A stretch of DNA of 22,324 nucleotides, taken from positions 1-22,324 of the forward strand of contig DKPV01000055.1 in NCBI GenBank assembly GCA_002471375.1. Reading direction: 5' to 3'. This document shows positions 6,479-15,189 of the stretch, one piece after another (position 1 is the stretch's first letter; every line of letters starts with the position of its first letter). Position numbers and translations under genes: made by a program. The notes below the pieces were generated by a model that was given only the letters and a program-made list of their open reading frames with translations, searched no databases and was not told the DNA's origin. The stretch comes from Flavobacteriales bacterium UBA7325. GTDB taxonomy: Bacteria > Bacteroidota > Bacteroidia > Flavobacteriales_D > Crocinitomicaceae.

Positions 6479-7564
6479 CTACTTTTTGTAGAATGGAAGT
6501 TTAACAACTTTCGCTTTTACTAGTTTATTTCTGATCTCAATCATTAGGTATGTATCTACTTTACTACTGTCGATAGTTACATATCCTAGTCCAATTCCAA
6601 CCTTCATAGAAGGTGACATTGTTCCTGAAGTAACATGACCGATTTCGTTGCCGTCTGCATCTTTGATAATGTAATCATGTCTGGGTATTCCTCGATCGAT
6701 CATTTCAAAAGCTACTAACTTTCGAGTGATTCCTTCTTCTTTCTGTTTTGTCAAAAACTCCTTATCTACAAAATCGTCTTTTGCTAATTTTGTGATCCAG
6801 CCTAATCCAGCCTCGAGTGGAGAAGTGGTATCGCTTAGGTCATTTCCATAAAGACAGAATCCCATTTCCAAACGGAGTGTGTCTCTTGCAGCAAGTCCAA
6901 TTGGTTTAATTCCAAAATCGGCTCCAGCTTCCATTACTTTGTCGAATATCTGAACTACCTCACTGTTCTTACAATAGATTTCAAAGCCTCCTGATCCAGT
7001 ATAACCAGTTGCTGAGATAATTACATGTTCGATACCAGCAAATTCTCCGACTACGAAGTGGTAGTACTTAATTTCTGACAAGTTCTCAGATGTTAAGGAT
7101 TGCATAGCTTCCACCGCCTTAGGTCCTTGAATGGCTAAAAGTGAATAATCTTCAGATAAATCACGCATTTCGGCGCCAAATGAATTGTGAGATGTAATCC
7201 AGTCCCAATCCTTTTTGATGTTTGATGCGTTTACCACTAATAGGTATTTTTCATCATTAAATCTATAGATGATTAAATCATCAACTACTCCTCCTTTACC
7301 GTTTGGCATGCAGCTATATTGAGCTCTGCCATCCGTAAGTGCAGAAGCATCATTCGATGTTACTTTCTGAATCAGATCTAGTGCATTAGGACCTGTGATG
7401 AAGAATTCACCCATATGGGAAACATCAAATACACCGACTGTATTCCGCACAGTCTCGTGCTCGATCGATACGCCTTCGTATTGTACTGGCATATTGTAGC
7501 CAGCAAATGGGATCATTTTGCCTCCTAAGGCAACATGCTTATCATTGAGAGTAATATCTTTCAT
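6479..7564 (-). CDS. gcvT: glycine cleavage system T protein (aminomethyltransferase)
   Basis: 361 residues, standard length for GcvT, which transfers the one-carbon unit of aminomethyl-H-protein to tetrahydrofolate and releases ammonia. Seen: start-region GGKMIPFAGYNMPVQYEG, then GVFDVSHMGEF (44-54), the GGVVDDLIIYR segment (91-101) holding the Asp equivalent to the E. coli catalytic Asp101, LLAIQGPKA, ATGYTGSGGFEIY and the C-terminal LEAGLGW...K and GIGLGYV signatures. ATG at 7564 is preferred over GTG at 7594: a strong promoter lies at 7611-7583, so the GTG would be upstream of the transcript. gcvH and gcvP are not nearby, as is common in Bacteroidota where gcv genes are scattered. It runs convergent to the small membrane gene and has its own promoter despite a co-directional gene 86 bp upstream. 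Confidence 0.96.
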   Translation of the reverse strand: MKDITLNDKHVALGGKMIPFAGYNMPVQYEGVSIEHETVRNTVGVFDVSHMGEFFITGPNALDLIQKVTSNDASALTDGRAQYSCMPNGKGGVVDDLIIYRFNDEKYLLVVNASNIKKDWDWITSHNSFGAEMRDLSEDYSLLAIQGPKAVEAMQSLTSENLSEIKYYHFVVGEFAGIEHVIISATGYTGSGGFEIYCKNSEVVQIFDKVMEAGADFGIKPIGLAARDTLRLEMGFCLYGNDLSDTTSPLEAGLGWITKLAKDDFVDKEFLTKQKEEGITRKLVAFEMIDRGIPRHDYIIKDADGNEIGHVTSGTMSPSMKVGIGLGYVTIDSSKVDTYLMIEIRNKLVKAKVVKLPFYKK

Positions 7565-7582
7565 TCTTATTTTATTTTGAAG

Positions 7583-7611
7583 CAAAAATAACACTATTAG
7601 TAGCGCAGCAA
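7583..7611 (-). promoter_or_regulatory. Bacteroidota-type promoter of gcvT
   Basis: On the minus strand, TTG (7611-7609) is followed after 18 bases by TATTTTTG (7590-7583), an exact match to the Bacteroidota sigma-ABfr consensus TAnnTTTG. Transcription would begin near 7577, giving a leader of about 12 nt before the ATG at 7564. Confidence 0.65.
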
Positions 7612-7649
7612 TAGCTTATGATTGGAATATTATGGATCATATGAATAGG

Positions 7650-8792
7650 CTACGCCTTATCCTTGGTGATCATCGTAGCAAGGTCTTGTCCAACTAGTGA
7701 TCCTATAGCAACTCCCATTCCTCCTAAACGTACTCCACAAAAAATCGACTGAGACACTTTCTTTACGATGGGTTTTTTAGAATTACCTACTCCCATGATC
7801 CCACTCCATTCATGGTCTACTTCAAAAGTTATGTCTGGCAGAATGATTGTCCTTAGTAGGTATTTCAGAGACCTCATGATTTCGTCAGTAAGGGCAATCT
7901 CTGTTGTTGTTTCTCCTAGTTTATTAAGGTTTCTCCCTCCACCAAAGAGTATTCTGTCATTAATGTTTCTAAAATAATAATACCCTTGCTGATAGTGAAA
8001 GGTTCCTTTGATTTTTAGGTTTGGGATTGGCTTCGTGATGAGAACTTGTGCTCTTGCAGGCTCTACTTCTTCGTTAAGAAGTTGTTTTGCAAAACCATTA
8101 GTGCAAACCGCAATTTGAGCTGCTTCAAAATCGCCTATCGAGGTTTGAGCTGTAGCGGAGGATTGATTTTGAGTAATCTCATTCACCTCAGCTCCGAATA
8201 ACACTCTAATATCTGCAGCAATTACTTTTTGATAGAATGCCTGATTCATCATTCCTGTATTGATCTGCCCTTCAAGGCGATTTGAAATACTATTATTCAC
8301 ATTCTTAAATCCAAATCGATTAGCAACATTAGTATCAACTGTATAGACTTTTTGTTCTCCGGTGATTTCTGCAATTTTGACATTATAATAGTCGATTTTT
8401 GGCACTACACGCTCGTAAAGTGAATTCTCAGCATCGGTGATTAAATCCCAGGATCCGTTTATTTGAAGATCGAGAGAATCATCTCCAATTGTTGCCCTCA
8501 ATGTTTGAAGTCCTTTCCATCTTAGTGCAACCGTCTCCCAGACTAGTTCTTCTCCATATTGCTCGATGTCATCAAAGATTTCGGTTGCACTTCCGAAGCA
8601 TGCAAATCCTGCATTTTTCGAGCTTGCTCCGGAAGGAAGGATTCCGCGTTCTAAAATGACGACTTTTGCCTCCGGATTTTTTTCTTTTAATGAAAGTGCT
8701 GTTGTATAACCAACGATTCCAGCACCAATTACCAGAAAATCAATGTTTTTCACATAATTTTCGCATTCCCAATAGCTCCATTTTTCATTCAT
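7650..8792 (-). CDS. FAD-dependent oxidoreductase (D-amino-acid oxidase/glycine oxidase superfamily)
   Basis: 380 residues. ATG at 8792 is chosen over the upstream TTG at 8822 because AGAGG lies eight bases before it. The Rossmann FAD-binding motif IDFLVIGAGIVGYTTALSL spans 17-35, with the ribose-binding acidic residue E48 in VVILERG. GASSKNAGFACFGS (55-68) is a DAO-family signature, and the C-terminal GIMGVGNSKKPIVKK and GVRLGGMGVAIG are the second FAD-contact regions. Members oxidise the amine or hydroxyl carbon of small substrates such as glycine, sarcosine, D-amino acids or glycerol-3-phosphate; which applies cannot be read. N-terminal residues 1-16 carry an aromatic pair before the Rossmann strand, and there is no signal peptide, so it is cytosolic. 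It lies upstream of gcvT on the same strand; a shared link with glycine metabolism is suggestive only. Confidence 0.88.
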   Translation of the reverse strand: MNEKWSYWECENYVKNIDFLVIGAGIVGYTTALSLKEKNPEAKVVILERGILPSGASSKNAGFACFGSATEIFDDIEQYGEELVWETVALRWKGLQTLRATIGDDSLDLQINGSWDLITDAENSLYERVVPKIDYYNVKIAEITGEQKVYTVDTNVANRFGFKNVNNSISNRLEGQINTGMMNQAFYQKVIAADIRVLFGAEVNEITQNQSSATAQTSIGDFEAAQIAVCTNGFAKQLLNEEVEPARAQVLITKPIPNLKIKGTFHYQQGYYYFRNINDRILFGGGRNLNKLGETTTEIALTDEIMRSLKYLLRTIILPDITFEVDHEWSGIMGVGNSKKPIVKKVSQSIFCGVRLGGMGVAIGSLVGQDLATMITKDKA

Positions 8793-8870
8793 TGCTTCCC
8801 TCTGATAGTGCCTAAAACTCAACTATTTTAGCCATATTTGTAATAATATTAAGATAAAATTAAACCAAAT

Positions 8871-8894
8871 CTGTAACTGGTTGTACAGAGTTAC
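8871..8894. promoter_or_regulatory. overlapping dyads in the divergent intergenic region (candidate operator)
   Basis: CTGTA (8871-8875) / TACAG (8884-8888) and GTAACT (8873-8878) / AGTTAC (8889-8894) are two overlapping inverted repeats in the 118-bp gap between the divergent oxidoreductase and giant repeat protein genes. A -7-like TACGTTTA (8892-8899) overlaps the right arm, 11 bp from the giant gene's ATG. Position and symmetry would suit a dimeric regulator; no regulator gene is adjacent. Confidence 0.3.
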
Positions 8895-8910
8895 GTTTAA
8901 TTGATGTAGT

Positions 8911-11900
8911 ATGAAGTATTTTATTGTCGGTTTTTTACTGCTTCTGAGCACCATAGGATGGTCTCAGGAAGTGAAGTTTCTCTTTAGGGGGAAGGTTCAG
9001 AACATTGACTTAGGAAAAAAAGAAGGTGGAGTATCTGTTGCCATTCTACAAAGTGGTCGAACAGTTTCTACCGTTCAAACCGCATCGAGCGGGAAGTACA
9101 CATTAAGAGGTGGACTTAACGCTAAATCTCCATTTGAAGTTGTTTTTTCAAAAGCTGGTCTTGTCAGCAAACGTGTGAAATTTGATTTTTCCGCGATGAA
9201 CGATGAAGATACACCTGCATCTGCAGAATTTGAGCCAGTTGAATCATTAGATATTGATCTTTTTAAGGATCGACCGGGATTAGATTTTAGTTTCTTGGAT
9301 ACAGAACCAGTGGCATCGTTCGACTGGAGTTCTAAAAAGTTAGCCCCACAATTAGATACTGGCGCAGCTAGTAGAATGCGCAGAAAAATTGATGATATAC
9401 TTAATCAAGCAGAGAAAGATAAGGCTGCAGCAGAAGCAGCTTATCAAGCTGCAATTAGAGATGGACAAGCATTTTATGATGAACAAAAATATGAAGAGGC
9501 GCTTTCAAGATACGAGGAAGCTGCTGGAATTAAGCCTAATGAGCAGTTACCGGCCGACCGAATCGTAGAATTAGATGCCTTAATAAAGGCGCAAAAAGAG
9601 GCCGCATTGAGTCAGGCACAAGCTGATTCAGAATACAATAACTTGATAACAGCTGCTGATAATTTAAGAGATAAAGGTGAATTAAAGGCGGCGGTATCCA
9701 AATATACAGAGGCCATTTCTAAGAAGGCTGAACAATATCCAAAGGATCAAGTTGAGCTTTTAAATGCTCAAATCGCTGCTGCTGAAAAGGAAAAAGAAAA
9801 TCAAGCTGCATACGATGCTGCAATAATTTCTGCGGATAAATTCATGAAGCAAAACAGTCTTCGTGCTGCTAAGGACAAGTATACCGTAGCTTCTAACCTA
9901 AAACCTTCCGAGCAATACCCTAAAGATAAGCTTCAGGAAATTGCAGATAAAATGGGTGCTCTTGAGGAAAAAGAGGCGCTTAAAAAGAAATATAATGAGG
10001 CAATTGCTGCTGCGGACGCTCTATATTCGGCTGAAGACTTTAAGAATGCTAAAGAGAAATATCAGGAGGCACTCACATATGAAAAGTCTGCAACCTATCC
10101 GAAAGAGCGTATTAAAATGTGTGATACTGCCTTAGTGGAGTCGGAGGCCGCTGAGGCCTTTGCTCAAAAAATTGCAGATCTAATTAAGAAAGGAAACGAT
10201 GAGATTACAGCGAATGATCTCGAAAATGCGAAAGCATCCTTTATGGAAGTATTAGACCTAGATGCTGCAAATGCTATTGCTCCTCCAAAATTGGAGGAAA
10301 TTGAGATGTTAATCCAGGAAGCGAACGATGTCGCTGCTCAAGAGAAGAAGTATAATGATTTGATTGCTTCGGGAGACGCTAACGACGATGCAAACAAATT
10401 AGAAGATGCTCTTGCGGATTATACTGAAGCAAAGGGAGTGAAGAGTACGCCAAAGGTTCAAGCGAAAATTGATGCAGTTCAAGCAAAAATTGACGCGGCA
10501 GCTGCTTTGGCAGATAAGCAAGCGTCGTACGATAAGTTAATCGCAGATGCTGGGCAAAAAATGAGTTCGAATGATCTCACTGGTGCAAAAACCGACTATG
10601 AGGCCGCGTCAGCTATCGATCCAACTCAAGCACTTCCAAAGGAAAAGATCGCGGAGATTGATGCTTTGCTTGCAACTAAGGCAGCGGATGCAGAGATGAA
10701 AGCAAATTACGAGACTGCCATGGCAGAAGCTCAGCAATTACTTACTGCTGGTGATTTAGATAATGCGAAAGCAAAATATACTGAGGCGGGTACTATAGAT
10801 CCATCGCAAAGTGAACCAAAAGAAAAAATCGCTGAGATTGATCAAGCGATTCAGACTAATATGGCAGCGGCCGAACTAGATGAAAACTATAACAACCTGA
10901 TTACAGAGGCAGAAGGGCGAGAATACTCAAACGACTTAACTGGTGCAATTGCGTCTTATCAAAAAGCTTCGAATTTGAAACCATCAGAAATTTTGCCGAA
11001 AGATAAAATTCGTGAGTTACAAGAACTTGTTTCTAGTAATGAGATCCAAGCTAAGCTTGATGCGGATTACAATGCTTTACTACATGCAGCAGCTTCAAAG
11101 GAAAGTGTGAATGATCTTTCTGGAGCAATTTCGGAATATCAAAAAGCTTCGAATCTTAAACCAAGTGAGTCGCTTCCTAAAGAGAAGATTGCCGAACTGC
11201 AAGGTTTAATTGCTAACAATGCGAATCAGGCACAATTAGATGCGGATTATAATAAGCTTATTAGCGAAGCGGGAACGTTAGAAGCAAGTGGTAATGTTGA
11301 CGGAGCGATTGCGAAATACCAAGCTGCATTAGGGGTGAAGCCAACTGAACAGCTTCCGAAAGATAGAATAGCCGAATTACAGAGTCAAATTGCTAATCAG
11401 AGAGAAATTGATCGTCAATATAAGGAAGCAATGGATCGTGGTGATCAACTGATGACAGATGAGAATTACCTTGATGCGATTACCGCTTTCAACGAAGCCC
11501 TTGCGTTTAAACCAAGCGAGCAAGAACCTGTGAAAAAAGCGGCACTTGCGGAAGAGCTAGAGCGCAAAAGAGGTGGTGTTGATGCGCAATACGAAAAGAT
11601 TTTATCTGTTGCACAGAAGAAAATTGATGCGGGTGACCTCAATAAGGCAGAGGAGCTAGCGGGAAGAGCAAAAGGACTGAAGCCTGAGGATCCGAGGCCT
11701 GATGCTTTATTGACGCAAATTGCAAGAGTCAGAGCTATTCAAGCTGATTACGATAAGAACATGTCTCTTGGAGAATCTAGCGCAACAGCAGGTAAGTATC
11801 AAGAAGCTATCGAATACTTCAATATTGCTAAAACTGCTAAGCCAACAGAAACGCTACCAGAACAGAGAATCACTGAAATGAATCGATTGTTGGGTGATCA

Positions 11901-14091
11901 AAACTCTGCTGCTCAGAAAGAGAAGTTGTATCAAGATAATATGGCAAAGGGTCAAGCGACTCAAGGAGCTTCTCGTTTTGAAGAAGCATTAGGTCACTAT
12001 CAGAATGCACTTGCTGTTAAACCTGGTGATCAACCGGCAACGGATAAGATTAGCCAAATTCAACAGCTCTTAGATGACATCTCGAATGCGAACTCTGATG
12101 AAATCGCCAAGAAAAATAAGTTTGATGCCCTAATTAAAGCGGCTGATCAGTTCTTTAGCGATGGAAAGTACGTTGGAGATGGAACGTCCTTTGTGGCAAA
12201 AGAAACATATGAGCTGGCGCTTGCTATATATCCTACCAGTTCATATGCTATAACAAGGCGTGATGAATGTGTTAAGCGTGCACGTCAGGAAGCAAATGCC
12301 GAGGGTGAGGCAGCTTATGCTAATCTACTGAAGGTTGCCGATAGAAAGTTGAAAGAATTGGATTATCCGAAAGCGAAGGAACTGTATACCCGAGCTGTAG
12401 GAATAAGAAATGCAGATCCGTATCCAAAGGCTAAATTAGCAGAGATTGAAGCGATTTTGAATCCACCATTGGCTGAATCTGTTGAATTGGAAGATTTAGG
12501 AATTCCTTTTGATGCGACTCAAATTGATGGAAATTTTGTTCTAGCACAAGATGAGCAAAAGAGAAAAAGCATTAAGAAAACTAGATTAGAGCGCAAGGTA
12601 GCCAGAGCTTATAGAAAAGAAGTGGAAATGACTGCTGTTAAAACAACAGATAGGTTGGATGCACGAAACGAAATTGCACATGTTCTTAGCTTGATCGTTG
12701 ATAATGGTTTGGATTCTGATGATGGTCGACTCGAATTAATCGAGGAGTTAAGATTAGCAGATGAAGAGCGTGATGTGCTAGAAAGAGGAAATCAACAATT
12801 TGAGACTGCAGAGAATCTTTCAACTCAAGGGACGCTAGACTTGATTGCCGAAGAGGTAACCCTTCAGAAGCAAGAAGATGACCGCGGTCACATGGTTAAT
12901 ACTGATAAGGTAAACGCCATACAAACTGCCCAGACAATTGAACAAGCGTCACTTGGAGCTCAATACGTGGATGTGTCTTACGAGCAAGATGAAAGAATTA
13001 CGGGTTATGTAACTGCAGCAATCGAGGAGACGAAAAGTGATTATGATGATCGTTTAGAGATCGAAAGAAAAGTCGATGGTGCAGTAGATGTAGCATACGA
13101 TGTGAACTATAGTTTGGCTGATGGACGAGCGGATGTGGCAAGAACGCAGCAAGATGGAATTGATGGGGTTTACGAGGCGAAGCGCACAAAGAATGTGGAA
13201 GCTGCAGCTGTTGCAGGCGACAATAATGAAGAGCTAAAAGTTGTTCAAGGTCAAGTTTCAACAACAGCTGATAATTTTCAAACTGAGAACAGGGCTCATG
13301 GATATCAAACGGATGCCGAAATTGCGGAAGTTAATCGTTTGGTTATTGCCGACAACACAGGATTTGACAAAGTTCGCAAGGAGGCAAATGAACGCCTGAA
13401 GGATGTAACAGAAGATCGTCGAGAGATGGATCGAATTGCTTACAATAGTGAGATGGAGAAGTATCTTGCTAATCAAGCAACAATCAATACTGAGATTGAA
13501 AAGAAGAAAGACATTCAGGAGTTGTCTGATGCTTCAATGGCGCAGAAAATTGAGGACGCTGAAATTAATAAGGAGCGAGCTCGTCTTGCAGCTTCACAAG
13601 GTGAAATGAATGATCTCGCAGCGAGACAGAATGTAAGTCAGTCAGTTGATCTTGTAGAGTTAAGTATTGAAGAGAAAGATTTGGTAGGTGCTGCGAAAAC
13701 AAAAGAAAACTCTGCAGTGCTTGCGGATGTAAATAAAACGAAAGTAGAACAAACTGCCTTGGATGCGCAGGTTCAACAAGATAAAGCTTATGCAAATGCA
13801 GAAGCTATCGGTGATGTTGATAATACTCCTCAAGAAAAGCCAGTCATCAAGAATGCGCTGGGTAAAGAGTATCCAGAAGGAGTTTCTCAAGAGTCGTTTA
13901 AACAAACTGACAATGAGGGACTAGTTAAGTCGATCATTACGCGTAGAATCGTTGTTGTCGAGGGACACGCTAATGTGTACGTAAGAACACAGACAACTAA
14001 TGGGATTACTTACAGTAAGAACAACAGACCAAGTTTAGCAAATGTTTGGAATTCAGAGACGCAAGGGCCAGATTTGGTTCGCCATTATTAG
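8911..14091 (+). CDS. giant exported TPR-like repeat and coiled-coil protein
   Basis: 1726 residues. Residues 1-19 are a Sec signal peptide ending WSQ/E. About 22-95 is a small beta domain of the carboxypeptidase-regulatory type (SGKYTLRGGL...FSKAGLVSKRVKF). After an acidic linker, 178 to about 1192 hold 17 tandem helical repeats of 53-65 residues on the pattern YNxLIxxA...DLxxAIxxYxxAxxLKPSExLPKxKIxEL, resembling an elongated TPR: two helices, a Pro-Lys turn and a third helix. About 1193-1640 is very charged and helical, almost certainly coiled coil. The last 78 residues (1649-1726) form a distinct beta-rich end (KEYPEG, TRRIVVVEG, YVRTQTTNGITYSKN). Cysteines are nearly absent. There is no T9SS sorting domain and no transmembrane segment after the signal, so it should be periplasmic or envelope-associated. 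No function is assigned; a scaffold or peptidoglycan/outer-membrane linker role is only inference. It overlaps apbE by 50 nt. Confidence 0.85.
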   Translation: MKYFIVGFLLLLSTIGWSQEVKFLFRGKVQNIDLGKKEGGVSVAILQSGRTVSTVQTASSGKYTLRGGLNAKSPFEVVFSKAGLVSKRVKFDFSAMNDEDTPASAEFEPVESLDIDLFKDRPGLDFSFLDTEPVASFDWSSKKLAPQLDTGAASRMRRKIDDILNQAEKDKAAAEAAYQAAIRDGQAFYDEQKYEEALSRYEEAAGIKPNEQLPADRIVELDALIKAQKEAALSQAQADSEYNNLITAADNLRDKGELKAAVSKYTEAISKKAEQYPKDQVELLNAQIAAAEKEKENQAAYDAAIISADKFMKQNSLRAAKDKYTVASNLKPSEQYPKDKLQEIADKMGALEEKEALKKKYNEAIAAADALYSAEDFKNAKEKYQEALTYEKSATYPKERIKMCDTALVESEAAEAFAQKIADLIKKGNDEITANDLENAKASFMEVLDLDAANAIAPPKLEEIEMLIQEANDVAAQEKKYNDLIASGDANDDANKLEDALADYTEAKGVKSTPKVQAKIDAVQAKIDAAAALADKQASYDKLIADAGQKMSSNDLTGAKTDYEAASAIDPTQALPKEKIAEIDALLATKAADAEMKANYETAMAEAQQLLTAGDLDNAKAKYTEAGTIDPSQSEPKEKIAEIDQAIQTNMAAAELDENYNNLITEAEGREYSNDLTGAIASYQKASNLKPSEILPKDKIRELQELVSSNEIQAKLDADYNALLHAAASKESVNDLSGAISEYQKASNLKPSESLPKEKIAELQGLIANNANQAQLDADYNKLISEAGTLEASGNVDGAIAKYQAALGVKPTEQLPKDRIAELQSQIANQREIDRQYKEAMDRGDQLMTDENYLDAITAFNEALAFKPSEQEPVKKAALAEELERKRGGVDAQYEKILSVAQKKIDAGDLNKAEELAGRAKGLKPEDPRPDALLTQIARVRAIQADYDKNMSLGESSATAGKYQEAIEYFNIAKTAKPTETLPEQRITEMNRLLGDQNSAAQKEKLYQDNMAKGQATQGASRFEEALGHYQNALAVKPGDQPATDKISQIQQLLDDISNANSDEIAKKNKFDALIKAADQFFSDGKYVGDGTSFVAKETYELALAIYPTSSYAITRRDECVKRARQEANAEGEAAYANLLKVADRKLKELDYPKAKELYTRAVGIRNADPYPKAKLAEIEAILNPPLAESVELEDLGIPFDATQIDGNFVLAQDEQKRKSIKKTRLERKVARAYRKEVEMTAVKTTDRLDARNEIAHVLSLIVDNGLDSDDGRLELIEELRLADEERDVLERGNQQFETAENLSTQGTLDLIAEEVTLQKQEDDRGHMVNTDKVNAIQTAQTIEQASLGAQYVDVSYEQDERITGYVTAAIEETKSDYDDRLEIERKVDGAVDVAYDVNYSLADGRADVARTQQDGIDGVYEAKRTKNVEAAAVAGDNNEELKVVQGQVSTTADNFQTENRAHGYQTDAEIAEVNRLVIADNTGFDKVRKEANERLKDVTEDRREMDRIAYNSEMEKYLANQATINTEIEKKKDIQELSDASMAQKIEDAEINKERARLAASQGEMNDLAARQNVSQSVDLVELSIEEKDLVGAAKTKENSAVLADVNKTKVEQTALDAQVQQDKAYANAEAIGDVDNTPQEKPVIKNALGKEYPEGVSQESFKQTDNEGLVKSIITRRIVVVEGHANVYVRTQTTNGITYSKNNRPSLANVWNSETQGPDLVRHY
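9442..12486 (+). repeat. 17 tandem TPR-like coding repeats (about 160-195 bp each)
   Basis: Each unit starts at an aromatic residue (Tyr in most; Phe and Ile in two) and ends just before the next. Units 7-11 are the most alike; units 9 and 10 share an identical 18-nt block at 10957-10974 and 11137-11154, exactly 180 bp apart, evidence of a fairly recent duplication of one 60-residue unit. Units 5, 6, 13 and 16 are the most diverged; unit 16 has an extra insert around GDGTSFVAKE. Confidence 0.8.
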
Positions 14092-15103
14092 TAGCTTATT
14101 TCTCCTCGCTTCGTGTAGAACTGTTTCCACACCGCAAGAGCAACTTGGCGGAGAGGTAATTGGAAATACTCAAGGCACAACGTACAACATCATTATTGCG
14201 AATGAGAAGATCAACTTCACCAAAGCAGAAATTGACTCTATCCTGCATGATTTCGATTTAGCGTTATCAACTTATCATGATAATTCGGCGATTACGTTAT
14301 TGAACAATACCAAAGTATCTGCTTCCGCTCACGACCCATTTGGGTATTTATCATCGTGCTATAAACAGAGTAAGGAGGTCTATCAATTAACCAGAGGCGC
14401 CTTCGATCCATCTGTATTTCCTTTAGTTAAGGGTTGGGGCTTCATGGAGAATGTTGATGAACCGATGTCCGATGAAGATATCATTGAAGTAATGGATTAC
14501 GTTGGGTTTGATAATTACCATGCTATTTCGTTCCGCGATGATTCTGTTCTGTTGAGTAAAGAGAAACCGGAGTTTAAATTGGATTTCAATGCAATCGCAC
14601 AAGGATATTCAGTAGATGTTATTGATGAGTTTTTGAAATCGAGAGGTCAAGAAAACTACTACGTTGAAATAGGTGGTGAAATAATCGTTCGTGGGAAAAA
14701 TAGAGATGGTGACCGATGGCGCATTGGCATTGATGCACCCAAAGACGATAATACTACGCATGAACTAGAGAACATAATGCACGTTTCGGATGTTTGTATA
14801 GCAACAAGTGGAAACTATAGAAAGTTCTACGAAAAAGATGGAGTGAAATATGCGCATACTCTTGATCCTAAAACAGGCTACCCTGTTACTCATTCTTTAT
14901 TGAGCGTAACAGTGATTGCTGAGTCTTGTGCTGAGGCAGATGCATATGCAACGGCATTTATGGTAATGGGTGCGGAAATAACCCTTGCTTTTGTTGATGC
15001 TCATCCTGAGTTAAAGCTTAAGGTTTACTTGTTGGAGTCAGGAACAGAAGATGAAATCATTTCAAGTTCCAATGATGCATTTTCTCAGTACTTAGCAGAG
15101 TAG
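14042..15103 (+). CDS. apbE: ApbE family lipoprotein, FAD:protein FMN transferase
   Basis: 353 residues. A lipoprotein signal peptide ends with lipobox L-A-S-C (Cys25), so the enzyme is exported and lipid-anchored. ApbE attaches FMN from FAD to Thr/Ser of target proteins, as in Nqr/Rnf subunits. Seen: GAFDPSVFPLVKGWGF, LDFNAIAQGYSVD (the usual IAKG is IAQG here), VEIGGEIIVRGKN, WRIGIDAP, ATSGNYRKF, THTLDPKTGYP-type AHTLDPKTGYPV, and the metal-binding AEADAYATAFMVMG. The start is forced: no later in-frame ATG, GTG or TTG lies before the signal peptide ends, so the first 50 nt overlap the 3' end of the giant gene in another frame, implying translational coupling. No FMN-binding target subunit is in the window. 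Family assignment is firm; the target is unknown. Confidence 0.93.
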   Translation: MFGIQRRKGQIWFAIISSLFLLASCRTVSTPQEQLGGEVIGNTQGTTYNIIIANEKINFTKAEIDSILHDFDLALSTYHDNSAITLLNNTKVSASAHDPFGYLSSCYKQSKEVYQLTRGAFDPSVFPLVKGWGFMENVDEPMSDEDIIEVMDYVGFDNYHAISFRDDSVLLSKEKPEFKLDFNAIAQGYSVDVIDEFLKSRGQENYYVEIGGEIIVRGKNRDGDRWRIGIDAPKDDNTTHELENIMHVSDVCIATSGNYRKFYEKDGVKYAHTLDPKTGYPVTHSLLSVTVIAESCAEADAYATAFMVMGAEITLAFVDAHPELKLKVYLLESGTEDEIISSSNDAFSQYLAE

Positions 15104-15189
15104 GTTATCCTCATTATCATGTGAGTAAATCCCTTTCCCATTGGTTCATACGGGAAATCAATTTTCTATCTTCACAAAAAGCATTTCTC

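Noticed and set aside
7565..7594. GTG start at 7594 for gcvT
   Set aside because: It lies upstream of the predicted transcription start; the promoter -7 element (7590-7583) falls between it and the ATG at 7564.
10575..11130. (T/S)GA-type tripeptides in the repeats (for example DLTGAKT, DLSGAIS), considered as flavinylation sites for the adjacent ApbE
   Set aside because: The known ApbE target motif needs the SGAT-type sequence with the acceptor Thr right after Ala, inside an FMN-binding domain. These occur at a helical repeat position with a structural explanation, and no FMN-binding fold is present.
12998..13905. Several minus-strand open frames of 72-88 codons inside the giant gene
   Set aside because: They are antisense shadows of a compositionally biased helical coding sequence, Leu/His/Gln-rich without domains or start signals.
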